64,000 nt of DNA from Knoxdaviesia capensis (lineage: Eukaryota; Ascomycota; Sordariomycetes; Microascales; Gondwanamycetaceae): positions 1,075,996 to 1,139,995 of the forward strand of contig LNGK01000012.1 of assembly GCA_001510575.1 (NCBI GenBank), in the 5' to 3' direction. The notes under the pieces are model-generated. The model searched no databases. It was given only the letters and a program-made list of their open reading frames with translations, and was not told the origin of the DNA. This document shows, piece after piece, positions 1 to 12,633 of the stretch. A program made the position numbers and the translations under genes. How positions within the stretch are numbered: position 1 is the first letter of the stretch; the number at the start of each line of letters is the position of its first letter.

Positions 1-3000
1 TTCGCAGTAGTATCATCAAGTGTCTTTCACGAAGTGAGGACCATTAGTATGACTCTTGAAGGCACATATCTTGACCACCCTTCACCCAAAACACTACGTA
101 GAGGAAGAAAGTGACACAAGCATATCATCGACGGCCTTTGTCGAGACAACGGTCGATAAACTCGCAGCCCCGGTGATTGACCAGCTAGTATCAACTGCCG
201 AGCCTTCAATGTCTGTCCGTCAGTCCTAGTGGTGTCGGGGCTGCAAACCCCGCACTCCAGAAATGATTGAGCGCCGTCGTTCCGGGCATCGACCATGAAA
301 CCTCCATTCCCAGTGTCTAGAGCCAAATTTGCCATTCCTAAAGTTCTCGGTGTCCAAACCTCTGCGGACTTCGTCCGTAGTCCTCTGAATGAGAACATTG
401 CACTTCAGCCGCCACGCCAGGCATGAGAGTATTGGTTGTAGTACGCCATCTCGAAACTAATGCGTCCAGAATACTACCAACGGGACACCTAGGTGGGCGA
501 GGAATGCTTTTGGAGTTTGGTTCACTTCCGGTCTCCCGTGTTAGTCCCAGTCCGTGATACAAATCGAATATCAATGCCACATTGAAGATCTGGTCGAGAG
601 ACAGATCTTAGCATTGTAGATGGCGGCAATACGGCTGTCTCTGGATTGACACCAACACGCTGCGTCGACATTTCCTTCGCGCATTCGGTCGGGGTGGATG
701 GCAAGGCAAAGGGCCACTGGATAACTGACACCGAGCTCAGTTCAAAGCACAGAATATGGGTGCAGGCTGTAAGGACAAGCCACCGATATTGGGAGGCGGT
801 CATCGGACTCCATGCATTCATAGACCTGAGTGGGCCAGTCCATCGTAGATGCAACGCACATCAGGTACCGATCACGATGTGTGGTGCAGCGGTGCCACCG
901 AACATTGACATCTGGCCATCCAAGAAGCGAAAGAGGTACGCCGCCATCGCGCTGGATGCAGATGGCATGTTCCTGCAGGAACACAAATTCATGGTTTCAT
1001 ATCTCATGGAAGTCGGTTGCTCCCGCTCCACGTGGCGGAGAGATGGAGGGACGTCCGTCAAACAATCGGCAGCATATCTCCTCCGGATGGGATGCAGTCG
1101 CACTGGACATCCGTCAAATTCCAGTCCTCACTTCACCGCCATGTTCTATGGAGTCTGTCAAAATTACTGTCCCCTGTCATATCCAGAGATTGAGGCAAGT
1201 GAATAATAGCCGGAGGCTATGTTCAGTAGAGACTGTGTTGGAAAACTTACTGGATTGAAAATTGATCGACAAGCCTGTTGGACTGTTGATAATGGATTTG
1301 GAAAGGCGGCATTGAAATTGAGGGAAGCAAGTGACCAAAGGACCACTAGATATGTTTCTCTCAGTGACCTAGTGTTCACTAACAGATATGATGCTAGCGT
1401 TCGGCGGAACGAGAAAAAGAAAATCGAAGGCAATTTCAGACAAAGGAAACTGGCAAGGTCCTCATCCATTCCACACCAAACCAGAGTGGCATACCTTCCT
1501 GGTGTGTAGTGATGATCACACCCTATCATAGCAGGATGATAGTCTCGTAGCACTTCTACAATGGAAGTCCGACGTGTGGTGGTTCCACATAGATTGCTGC
1601 AAAAGATATTGCCACTACTGGAATCTGCGAGCGTGGAGGCGAATGATAGATGTAGTGGAAGATGTTAATTTGGGTTCCCCTTGATCTAGCATCGCCGGCT
1701 ACCGGACACGGATGCCGACGGTCTTGGCAGGCATCTTTGTAGAGGTTGCTATGTGGGCTACTTACCTAGGCGCGGGATTCAATCGGAGCTATGGTAAGCT
1801 AGAATTATCCTTCTGTCGTTTTATCAGCGACTTCGAGGCATGGAATGCTGATGGCGTCAAAAACCGATCAGATTTCTCCCATGAGGCAGCTAGCTGGCAG
1901 AGTAGAGTGGTCTGGGGAAAGGCACAAGAAGACAGACACCGACAAAGAATTTCGTCAATGAAAAACACACAGGTGCGAGCATGTGACACAAGCCCATCGG
2001 CGATACTTTTCACTCCCAGAGACCCCGATCACTCCGATCCTCTAACCCGGCCGATATATCGTTCCTTCGTGATTGCCTTCAGCGAAGGATTGGATTGTTT
2101 GCCATGCACATACCATATACCATTCATTACTGGATGGAGGGCGCGGCCCCTCTATCGGACGATCTGGATTCACGCAAACAAACGGGCTGGAAGAGAAAGA
2201 TCTGCCGAATCTGTGCGGGGGAAGGTCATGGTGGACTCGTCACGCGGATGTAACGGTGGTAGTGAGGCGACATCGACCCCGGGCCAACGGTGGACGAAAC
2301 GAGATATGCTATCGAGGGGCGATAGGGACAGGGACGACAACAATATTTCAGATAGAGAGGTTATGGATGAGGGGAATTAAATATGCTCTTTTTTTCTTCC
2401 ATTCTTTTTGGTGCATGTGTGTATGGGGAGCCATCACAAACTCGGTCCCGTATCTCGGTTCCGGGTCATTAAGTATCGAGCATCGGATGAGGACCAGTAC
2501 TAGCCGGCTGACCGGATGCCACGAGGCCAAGCCCGCCCGCTTGGGCGGGCCTATAAAAACAACTTTGAGTGAATGGTGAGTCTAGAGAAGAGCCTCTCTT
2601 ATTTTTATTTTTTTCTTTTCATGGACTCGCACAGTTCAATTAGACACAGAAATTGGCTTCTTGGCCCTGGGACATTCAATCTCCATTATTTGCCTCTTTC
2701 GTTTGGCGCGGATAATGGAGTCATGAGCACAGACAGTTTGGGCGCAAGTGGATGCCCCGGATCGCGGTTTTGGGTCTCCACAGATACAGGGTTTAGCTTA
2801 TATTCCTCAGACATCGTGACTTTTGCTGGAGTCATCCGAGGAGGACAGATTCCAGTGAATGGCGAACCGAAGCGAACAAAGTCCGCGTATTTGGCTCGGT
2901 GGTTACAGGGAGGGGGGGACCGCTGATGCGATAGGTGGTAAAATGTCGTCGAGGGGTCATCGTCGTTCCGGTGGAAGGATAGTGTTTGTATGGACGTTGG

Positions 3001-4689
3001 TTGACCACTTGATATTGGGAAAGTTGGAGAACTTGTCTGTCTGTTTGCTGGATCGGTGATTGGAGTTAGACTCTTGCATGACTGCGACATCAAGGTGCTA
3101 GCTGGGACCGAGGTTAAGCAGGCGTTGTGTGTGGACCAGACATGTGGTGAAGTTGATTGATGTGTCTCTGACGGAAAATAATCTTCACGATGAGAACGAA
3201 CTGAAGATTACACAAAATATAGCACGGCGGACATAGGCCGGAGGCATAATTATCCCGTCCAGACCACAGTTGGATTGTCACCGGGGGTAGCACCGAGTGG
3301 CAAAACGCACGATCAAAAAGGCAAAAGCTCTATTGGAGACCTGCATGAAAACAGACCGGCGCTGATCAACCAAAACAAGCACTAGTCTGATGACTGACTC
3401 CATCGTGAACGGTCCAGCGGAACACGACACAACAAGGCATTGGACGAGATAAAGGCATCGTCTTCGCTCCGGAGGATGTGGGGAGGAGGTCTGAAGGAAT
3501 CATGGGCCGGGCGGCGTTAACGATGGTGGAGAATTCCGGGGTGGGCCAGCAAAATCGACTGACGATGTGGACAAGGGATAGAACAAGCGAAAGCCCGAAT
3601 CAAATCAATGCGGGGGAGAGGTTAGGTCATGCCATATTCTCATTTTAGCCTTGTCTTAACGTCATCCTTCAATCCGGGGTATATCTGGGGAAGCGGGGGC
3701 AAAACGCTCCGGCCCAGGTACTTTATGTACAGATACTGTCGCCGTCTGGTACGTACGTGGGAGAGCCCCCCGGTCTCTATCGGCGTCTAGTATAGTGTCC
3801 CGGATCACTCTTAGAGTTCAACTCCCCCGGATCGAATGACGGACTGGGACTAGTATCTGGGTGTTTGGTGGGACATGCCCGCATTGGTGCGTTTTCCATT
3901 CTCGGGCCATTTCCGAAAGCTTGAGTCTTAGCCCCCCACCGGAGGCTGCTGAACTGTCTCGACGCACTCCTCCACGGGGCAGCCTTGACACTCACCAACA
4001 AGCTGTTTAGAAATTCCACCGACTGGCCGACGAACCCGTTCACAACTCCCGGCGTGATTGCCGAAGACTTTTGAAGCTGTTGTTTGCAATATGCATCCCG
4101 TTCAGCTGGTTGGCCTCGATACGAAGCCGGGCCTTTCCAGAGCTCCTCTCCCCCCCTCGAACACATGAAGCAAGCCATAGCCTCAGCTGCTGATCCCCTT
4201 GTACAACCACCCACAAGGCACACAAACGCATTCCATCACCGCCCCCCTTTCTGGTTCTATTTGGGAAAAGAAGCATCGTCACTCAGCTCGGCGGGAGGCT
4301 TACAACTCCCCAGCACACGTAGTCTTGGCCCTGCTTATACATCGGTGACTGAGAAAGTCTCGCGGTTCACGAAACGGGCTCACATCCGTGGTTCGCTGGC
4401 TGACCTGGGATTTCTCGCTCACTCGCACACACACCGCCCATTGCCCGTGTGGTGTTTCTCTTTTTGTTCTTTTGCTGCGCTTAGTTTCTGAAGCCCGTTC
4501 GCTATCTTCGCCTCCCCGCTGCATCCCACCCTCGATCAGGGATCTGTGGCTCAGGTGGTATTTACAATCAAAAAGGGGGGGCTCAGAGTTTCCAAGTTTT
4601 GTGGGTTTGGAGAATGGTGTAAGATTTAATATCATTTTTTGGCTTTGCTTAGTATAAGTCTAGGCTGAGTTGACTATAATTTGTTCAGG
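1..4689. other. Gene-free stretch at left edge
   Basis: No coding region here can be supported. Open frames of up to about 220 codons occur on both strands, but they overlap one another, show no family motif and cannot be joined across convincing splice sites. A GC-rich hairpin next to a TATA-like string lies at 2531-2559 and is listed separately. A remnant of a gene too decayed to recognise cannot be excluded. Confidence 0.5.
2531..2559. other. GC hairpin followed by TATA-like string
   Basis: GCCCGCCC at 2531-2538 and GGGCGGGC at 2543-2550 form a perfect 8-bp inverted repeat with a 4-nt loop, followed at once by CTATAAAAA. It resembles a core-promoter arrangement pointing right, but no gene is recognised downstream until 5253. 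It may be a chance structure. Confidence 0.35.
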
Positions 4690-5252
4690 AAGGCTTCTTT
4701 TGTTTTGCTTTCTTTGATCTCAACAAGTATTTGTACTCTTCATCTCCCTATCTATTTCCGTCTTCATTTCTCGTTTCTCGTTCCTCTATCTCCTCCCTCA
4801 TTCTTCCTTCCTTCATCCTTCCTGTCTCTCTCCTCCTCTCGGGTGTGTCTCCCACTTCTCTTCCTTCTCCCTACTGATCACGACTTTGTCTTACCTTGCT
4901 TCTTCCTTCTCTCTTTCCCTCCCTCTTCCTGCCTCGCCCAATCCTGAAGTGCTCTTACCCATCATTATCCGACCCAATCTCTTCTTGTCTTCATCTTCTG
5001 CTTGGCTTCCATTTCCCTCAGCTTGACTTCTTCTACACGTCACAACCTTTCAGTGACCTCGGCTCACTCTCACCTGTTTGCTTTACCGACTGTGTTTCGG
5101 ACTTTTGCACAACAGCAGCCCACCTCAGCCATTCATCTCATCCTTATTTGCATCGATTCCGCACGCAACCCGCCCGCCCCCCACCGTTCGACTCATCCCG
5201 CTCTTCACCTCTCCCTCACCCATCAGTATCTATTCCTATATAGACAGCTACG
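4690..5252 (+). promoter_or_regulatory. Pyrimidine-rich leader of the transporter gene
   Basis: About 560 nt, mostly C and T on the plus strand with many TTCC and CTCC runs, end at the ATG at 5253. Such CT-rich tracts are common just upstream of and within 5' leaders of filamentous fungal genes. No clear TATA box was identified. The open frames inside this stretch are low-complexity Ser/Phe/Leu/Pro strings and are not taken as coding. Confidence 0.5.
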
Positions 5253-7157
5253 ATGTCGGCCCTCCAGGACATCGAGAAGAAGCCCAATGTCGACACTGTC
5301 GGCACCTCTACTGACGGTTCCGTGCGGGACGCGACCCGGGCAAACGACCCCACCGACCCGGATGCCGGCTTGAGCGAGGAAGAGCGCAAGGAGATTGTAA
5401 GTGCTCTGCTACTCCCATCCCTTTTGCTCGGATTTTCGAACCGGCTGCGTAACTCGTGCATGTCTTGAACTTTGCTGACTCCCCGCCTTTTTTGGCCTGT
5501 CACGTAGGACAGAAAGTTGGTCCGCAGACTGGACTTCACGCTGATTCCTTGGGTATGTTACTTCCACTATACGGCAACACTCAACTGGGGATCACTTTTA
5601 CTGACATCATCTCCAGCTATGCATTCTCTATCTCCTCTCCTTTTTGGACCGCACGAACATCGGAAACGCGAAGATTGCGGGCTTGTCGACGGATCTGGGC
5701 ATGTCAACCCACCAATACAACCTGACCCTCACGATCTTTTTCATCTCCTACGCCTTGTGTGAGCCTATCACGAATGTCATGCTCAAGCGGTACCGCCCTT
5801 CCATCTTCATCCCTATCATCATGTATGTACTTCCATTTAGATTGTCTTTCCACTAGCCCCGTCTTTGTTTCCTACATAAACAATGAAAACTCCAAAACTC
5901 TCTCCAGTAATATCTAAGCATATTTACGTTATTGACATGCTCATTTCAACGATTATAGGATCTTGTGGGGTGCTACTATGACAAGCATGGGCTTCGTTAA
6001 GAACTGGTCCGGTTTGATGGCTGCGCGTTGGTTCCTGGGCCTTACGGAGGCTGGCCTTTTCCCGGGTGTCAACTACTACCTCAGCTGTTGGTACAAGCGG
6101 TCCGAGTTCGGTATCCGAGCTGTATGTTTTGTCTCTCTGTTGTCCTGCCACTCCCTCTTCAAGACTAAGCTGAACCCTTATCTCCTATTCACAGGCCATT
6201 TTCTTCTCCGCTGCTGCCATCTCCGGTTCCTTCGGTGGTATCCTCGCTGCCGTGATCGAGAAAATGCACGGAATTGGTGGTCGTCCCGGTTGGGCCTGGA
6301 TATTTATTCTTGAAGGCCTCTTGACTGTGCTCTTTGGTGTTGCTTCGTTCTGGACTGTCCAGGACTTCCCCGACTCGGCCAAATTTCTCTCGGAAGCCGA
6401 CCGTCTCCGCGTTGCCCGTCGCCTCCGTGAAGACCAGCAGAGCTCTGCCGAACACGAGGACTTTTCTTTCAAGTATGTGTGGGCTGCTCTTCGGGATTGG
6501 AAGACATGGCTCGGCATGTGCATCTACATGGGTACCGTGATGCCTCTGTATGCCTTCTCGATGTTCCTGCCCACCATTGTTAAGGAGCTTGGCTGGAGCA
6601 CCAGCACCATCCGTGCGCAACTTATGACTGTCCCTCCGTACGCTGCCGCCGCCGTGTTCACTATCGTCATTGGTTGGTTGGCCGACCGTTCGCGCAGCCG
6701 TGGTCTCTTCAATGTGTTCGTCTCCCTGTTGGGCGTTGCTGGCTTCGGAATGCAGCTGGGCAGCACCCAGCCCGCGGTCAAGTACGCCGGAACCTTCCTT
6801 GGCGCTCTGGGAATCTACCCGACCATCAGCAACACCATCTCGTGGATGGCCAACAATATCGAGGGAGTCTACAAGCGCGGCGTGGTGATCGGACTAGTCA
6901 TTGGCTGGGGAAACCTCAACGGCGTGGTCAGCTCGAACATCTACTTCAACGGCCCGCGCTTCATTGAGGGACACGGTGTTGTTCTGGCGTACATGCTAGT
7001 GTGCTTATCGATGGGCAGCTTGCTGATGCACGTGCTGTTGCGCCGCGAGAACGATCGCCGGCGAAAGGGAGAGCGCGACCACTGGCTCGCGGGCAAGACC
7101 CCCGAGGAGATCCACATGCTGGGTGATAACCGTCCGGATTTCTTGTATACGCTATAA
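5253..7157 (+). CDS. MFS transporter, anion:cation symporter (allantoate/nicotinate permease-like) family
   Basis: This is a plasma-membrane secondary transporter of the major facilitator superfamily, probably carrying an organic anion (nicotinate, allantoate, pantothenate or a related acid) with protons. Proposed exons are 5253-5396, 5508-5552, 5617-5822, 5959-6121 and 6195-7157, with GTAAGT, GTATGT or GTATGT-like donors and TAG/CAG acceptors. They give 506 residues, the usual family length. The family hallmark LDRTNIGNAKIAG follows TM1 near residue 73. WGATMTSMGFVKNW and RWFLGLTEAGLFPG mark TM3-TM4, and a WLADRSRSRG loop sits in the second half. About 12 hydrophobic segments can be counted, with cytosolic hydrophilic ends. 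Exon 2 encodes only 15 residues. It resembles yeast Tna1/Dal5-type carriers, but the substrate cannot be read from the sequence. The gene stands alone, with no pathway neighbours. Confidence 0.9.
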
Positions 7158-7456
7158 AGAACAGATATGCCATCTATTTTGGGTATGTCATTTGGAGAGG
7201 TTGCTTGGTTTTTTTGGGGGGGGATGGGAGGTCGTTTTTCGTTGTTCTTTTTCTTTTGGACTGATGTTCACACGACATATTCAATTCGTGGACGGGGTGG
7301 AGTGGTGTAAATAGTCCATTATGGCTACGGTCTGTTTCCGGGAACACAAACGCGCATCAGCATTAAGTAACATGAGCTACTCACATGAATGTCATAACGA
7401 TTATATGCTCCATGATTTGACGATGTGAACCCATGCAGTGACGATAGTAGTGTAAC

Positions 7457-7475
7457 TTAGGGTTAGGTTAGGGTT
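7457..7475 (+). repeat. Telobox-like TTAGGGTT pair
   Basis: TTAGGGTT occurs at 7457-7464 and again at 7468-7475, separated by three bases. It is a two-unit telomere-like motif about 300 bp beyond the transporter stop. It is too short to be a telomere scar and resembles the telobox bound by Myb-type telobox proteins. Confidence 0.5.
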
Positions 7476-9115
7476 GTCCAAATGTGCATCAAGGTACCTA
7501 CTTATGCATCAGGGTGAGTGTCAGAGGAATTGCCTGCAGCATTGGCTCCGGCAATCGCTACTATCCGCTGGGTCGATATCTTCGGCGGTGCCGGTTGAAG
7601 ACCTCCGGGGAGGGCATGAAAAGAACCTAACCTCTGGAGTCCCCATGCCCATATCTTGGTTGTGTGTGGCAATCGTCAGTAGGGGCCAGTGTTCCGTATA
7701 GAAGGAGAAAGAACGCTGTGAGTGAGCGTGTGAGATGGGAAGGCACGGATATCGCGGCATTTGGGGTCGAGGAATGTGATGTGTTGGTCCTGTGTTGCTA
7801 GCTGTGTATGTGTATGTGGGTGGTGGTGTGGGATGGTCTGAGGTGAGGTTAGCTGTATCGCCTCTCCTGGAGTGGTGTGCATCTTCTTAGTGTTGGTCAG
7901 AGACTGCAGCAGAAACTTAGAAGGGGACAAGGCCGTTTGCTTAAGGGCGCCCTTTTCCAGAGGGGCCTTGGAACTCGCCATCCCAAGACACTGTCCCTAA
8001 GTGCCGCGTGGCAGACCAGAGACATCGCCAGATACCCAGAGTCTGTGAAACCGGGAATATGTGGCCTGGCGGCTGGGCGATCGGGAAACAGAGAGGAAGG
8101 GAACAGTCTGCGCATGTGAGAGATAGAGTGGGTGAGACAGCTAGGTGAAGAACCTTGTATTTTCTTTTCCTCTTCAGTGTCGGTTCGACGAAGCAGGGTT
8201 GGTCGATGATTGGCGGGTTTGAGGATCGGTATGGCTGGTGATGTGATGTGTCTTAGATTCCTCTGTTTGTTCTGATGTGTTTGTTCTTCTGCTTTTGGAC
8301 GTGGCGCTCGCTCTTGAGAAGCTGGCTCTTGTTCTCGAAGGTGCGTGGTAGAACACGGCGAGAGTTCGTGCTAAATTGATCAGCACCCGCACCTGGCATA
8401 TTCCGCACTTCGTTTGTCTCCTTTTTGGTCGTTCGTCCTTGCGTATGTTGGCACGCTCCACGGAAGAGAGGGTGTGTGTGGGCGATGATCACCTGCAGGG
8501 CGGTTTAGTTGGACTCAAAGTTTTTTTTTTTTTTTTTTTCGCTTAGGACCACAGTTCCACGACATCCGTACGACCCCCCAAAAGGACATAAAGAAGTTAG
8601 AAAGACGAGACGAGAGCCGGCGAAGTTGGGCGGCTGGCACTTTTTCCCTCCCGTCTTTTCCTCCTGCTCTTATCTCCATATGGAGACAGCTGTACGTCTC
8701 TCTCCCGTCCACCCTCCAGCCTCGAGATGGTGGGTGTTCGGGGTTGTCATTGGCTGTCAAGATGCCCTTCATCCCTTCATCTGCCAGCGCAAGAGCCATT
8801 ATGCGGTCCTTCACTTCTGGATGCATTTCGCAGCTTTTGGAGGGGCCAGCCGGACAGGTCACTAGGGCCTGGGAACCGGGCAGTGCTGGATTGTCGTGCC
8901 TCGCCGTAAAGTTCAGGGGTCTGTCCTCATTAGCATTTGCACAAAGCTAGTGTTAGTCCAGTTCCGACACCAAAAATAGGATGGATAGAACAAGATTTTA
9001 TTTTCAGTTTGGGGGATGGATGGCTTTAGATTTAATGAAGGAATACGGCACCAAAAGCAGACGAAATAAACAGCAGTGTAACACTCAGGAGCAGTGAAAC
9101 GAGAATTGATAACCT

Positions 9116-9145
9116 TTGGGTTAGATTGGGCTAGATTGGGTTAGG
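9116..9145 (+). repeat. Three 10-bp tandem repeats
   Basis: The units TTGGGTTAGA, TTGGGCTAGA and TTGGGTTAGG lie directly in tandem. They resemble degenerate telomere-type DNA but have a 10-bp period. There is no coding role and no gene nearby. Confidence 0.6.
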
Positions 9146-12100
9146 GGAACAAGCTTAACATTTAGCATGGCAAACAGACAACGTCCCCCGCAGCGTCTAA
9201 TAAGCGACTAGAATGCAACTAGAGCTTTTCTAGGCATCTTCTGGGCTAGGTGGCTGCTGAATTGTTTGTTCTCTCATCAAGACATGGCGAGAGCCGGCCG
9301 GAATATGGCGTTGGTCGAATCTGAATTATGGATGTCTAGGAGAAGAAAGAAGCCAAGAGCAGGTGACTGTCTTTACTTTCTGCAATTTTTCCTACATGTC
9401 CGGCAACACTGGATTCTCACGCGGGACCCGGCAATGGCGGCCGGCGTTGCACGGTGTTGGGGTCCGACCGTTGAAGATCACCAGCAGGGGGGGCTGTTGG
9501 ACGCGGAATAAGACCATGCACATGTACAATACAGGACATGCTTATTTCTTCTAGTTGTTTCCTAAGTGAAATACCTTCCATCTGTCTAGCCCAGAAATAA
9601 AAGAATAGCCCAGGACTTGTTCCTCACGCTCCATGTCTGACTACTCGTAGCAAGAACTTTCAGTCTGACATGGATGGTGGTAAGTGGTAGCTCATCTTTC
9701 AAGAGGATGTCACTTCGAGCACGGACTGGGGGTCGCTTGGAAGTCCCGGAAGAAAGAGGGGAAAGCATCTCGGATATTCCTCCACTCTTTTTGACGGGTC
9801 CCCTATAATATGGCTATATCACCGTACCCACACTCACGACTTACTATTTGCTCTTTTGTCAAGTGTTCTTGGTGATATACGAAGGGGCTCCTCGGTGATT
9901 GTGTGTACTAAACTCCCAAAAGGAAATTGTATACACTCACAAGTTGATAGCTATGTTCTGCGATCTATCTGTAACACTCTCACTCTGCCCAAGTTGTGGT
10001 ACTATACATAAGTACTTCCCAGTATGCCCAGTGGGTTTGTGTCCCCATGGACAGGACCTCCCGTCCGGAAGCCGTCCGTTCGCAATGTTTGAGGGGACCA
10101 TCTGCCCCCCTTGGAACCACTGCCACCACTACATTCGACGAAACGCATGGCTGGACACTGAAGCGGGAGCCTTCGCAGGATAGTCTCTCTCTCACCGCCA
10201 GTCGCCATGCCGCTGTCACCACTTCAGAAAATACTTTCTTTCCCTCCCAGCATGTCTTTGTCAAACGTTGCACTCCGTGCTGTGCTCGCGGTGGACCAGT
10301 GACAGATTCTGTACTTGTGCAATCATGGCCTCGTGCAGTCTGATGCAACCGCCGGGGAGGGTCCTGTCGTACAGATTTCTGATGGATATTGAAGCCTTGT
10401 ATTCATTCCCTTTTGTGCTGAAGGTTATCAGTGTTCTTTCTCATCCTTTTCTAAGAAACTTGAAAATCTTTTTTTTGTAAGAAAAAAAAAACCTCTATGC
10501 TTCTACTGTAAAGAAACTGGCTAGATTGTCATCGCATCGACACATAGAGATTATCTATATACACGGTACATCCGTAATTTCTACACTTTGGGACCGCACT
10601 TTCTATATAGAAACGAAAGGACTAACTAGTCCGAACAAACACCTATACCGGCCTACCTCTTCCTCTAGTGTAATGGCTGGCTCTGCTATTAATGTCCCCT
10701 TGTCGCGTAAAAACCACGCTCATTTTTGATGCGGAACTTGTTTTCACTTACATAGATAACATGCCGTATTAACTGACTGTATCCAGCTATAAGACAGGAT
10801 ATGATATGTCGTCTTGACCTTTTCCATTTCCCAACTCCGTGCATAGAAGATACCATGAACGCCCCAACATGTCAGCCACGCAAAGCATGAGCTGTTCTTG
10901 CTTTGCTGCCTTCCTCATTTCAGCTGTAGTCTTGCAGGCTCTTCCAAATCCCGCTGCCCGTGAACCTGTAACGAAATGCGTAAGAGAGCTAGCACCAATA
11001 TGCAGCCATTCCTCTTCGAATCCTTAATGCCACTCCATTTTCATCCTTCCAGTCCTTCCGTGCATCAAAAGGCGCACTTTTGGCCCTTAAATAAGTCGTC
11101 CAATAATGGCACTTGCAGCTACCAGCTACCCAAGCCACAAAAATGTCAAAATTCATTGGGACTTCACTTCACGTCTCCGCTTCTCTGGCTCCGACTGAAC
11201 CGCCCACCGGCTTACCTACGGTATCATAGTCCTGCCAGATCCACACACGTATTCCTGCAGGCTGGCAGAGCTTTGGCGGCCTATCGTTGCATTTTCTTTT
11301 GGTGTGGTGGCTATCTCCATACATGGAAGCGTAGAGTGATACGAGATGTATGATCTATCTCTCTCGGTATAGGTCGGCTATATGTGAAGTTGAACAGTAC
11401 GTGATCGAGAAAATATTGCACCAGAATGAAGGAAGGTGCACATTGGGCTGCTCTTCGTATCTGGTCTCCGTTCCTTCCTTCCTTTCTCATGTATCCCAGC
11501 TAGAAACTGGCAAGACCGTGTAATTGAATTTCTGCGATCTTCCCAGTTGATCTTGCAATAAATCTGTGCGGAAAGCACAGTCATCAAAGCCCTGTCCCGC
11601 CTGCCAAGTGGCCATCTCTCGGTTACCGGAGATATCTTTGAAGCTATCACGACACTTCCTATTCTCTTTCTCACCACCCTTCTTATATCACTCGCCCTCC
11701 CAGTCACTTCACACTCATTTTAGTACGTACCCAATGATATGCGCTTTCTCTTCCATTGTTACCACAGTTGACCACTCAAGCACATCAATCCAGATGCACA
11801 CCAATCCAGATTGAGCAAGACTGGACCAACATCTCGTCAGTTCTGTGCATCCTGGAACTGCTATTGACTGGTTTCCCCTCATTGTTTAAGTCATTCTACC
11901 TCTTTTCTTCTATTCCGCATTTTCCGCCGAATCACAGATTCAGAGTGGTCGGCTATCGTACACTCCCATCTGCTTGATCCCGGTCATCACCATCGCTTTG
12001 TATTCTGTTTGCCTCGAGGCCGTCAATATCTCCGCCCTCATCCATTGTTGTGTCGCCGATACCGCCTGTCGATCGTTGCCACAATACCAGTTCCCGTCCG

Positions 12101-12198
12101 GGACCTTCATCCGGTCCCGTATATCACTCGAGTGCTCGTTCTTTCTGTAATCTTCGATATACGGCCTTCCTACGGTGTCGCAGTCAGCCCCCGTATCG

Positions 12199-12242
12199 CA
12201 CACATACATGTACACACGCGCACACGCACACGCACACGCATC
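12199..12242 (+). repeat. CA/CG-rich simple repeat
   Basis: An irregular run of CACACA and CACACG units lies in non-coding DNA upstream of the GPCR gene. It is simple-sequence DNA with no inferred function. Confidence 0.6.
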
Positions 12243-12570
12243 ACAAAGCCCGCCGTCGCCATATGCAGCTGGACGGTGGTCTGTCCAACACCAAACATCG
12301 TCTAAGTGCGGGCCAACAAAATTTCAGTGGGCGCCCTCTTGACTCTTTCCTGTCGACGCTGCGGAACAGAGCATTCTGTTCCATCCAATGTTGTTCTCTT
12401 TCACAGCCATTTCTCTGTCCCCGGATACGTGCATCTCTTCCAGCCTGGGCATAGTCCTATTAATTTGCGAGACCGTGTTCCGCTTGTAGTAGCCGCCTTA
12501 TTAGACCTCCCCTTTTCCATCCGGGGCTTTCGTCCTCTTCTCTCAAGTCTGTTTTCTTTCCTTCTTGGCT

Positions 12571-12633
12571 TCTTCTTCTTCTTCTTCTTCTTCTTCTTCT
12601 TCTTCTTCTTCTTCTTCTTCTTCTTCTTCTTCT
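12571..12633 (+). repeat. (TCT)21 microsatellite
   Basis: There are 21 uninterrupted TCT trinucleotides. They sit in pyrimidine-rich DNA about 1 kb upstream of the GPCR start codon. They produce spurious poly-Phe, poly-Ser and poly-Arg reading frames, which should not be annotated. Copy number is probably variable between strains. Confidence 0.95.

Noticed and set aside
646..1206. A 186-codon plus-strand frame near the left edge
   Set aside because: It has no ATG at its first codon, no recognisable domain, and competes with equally long frames on the other strand.
3780..3840. tRNA-like string with TAGTATAGTG and a GATCGAAT segment
   Set aside because: The arms do not fold into a cloverleaf and there is no proper T-loop, so it is treated as chance.
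7457..7475. Interstitial telomere or chromosome-fusion scar
   Set aside because: There are only two TTAGGG-type units, and similar two-unit motifs recur throughout the window. A regulatory telobox is the simpler reading.
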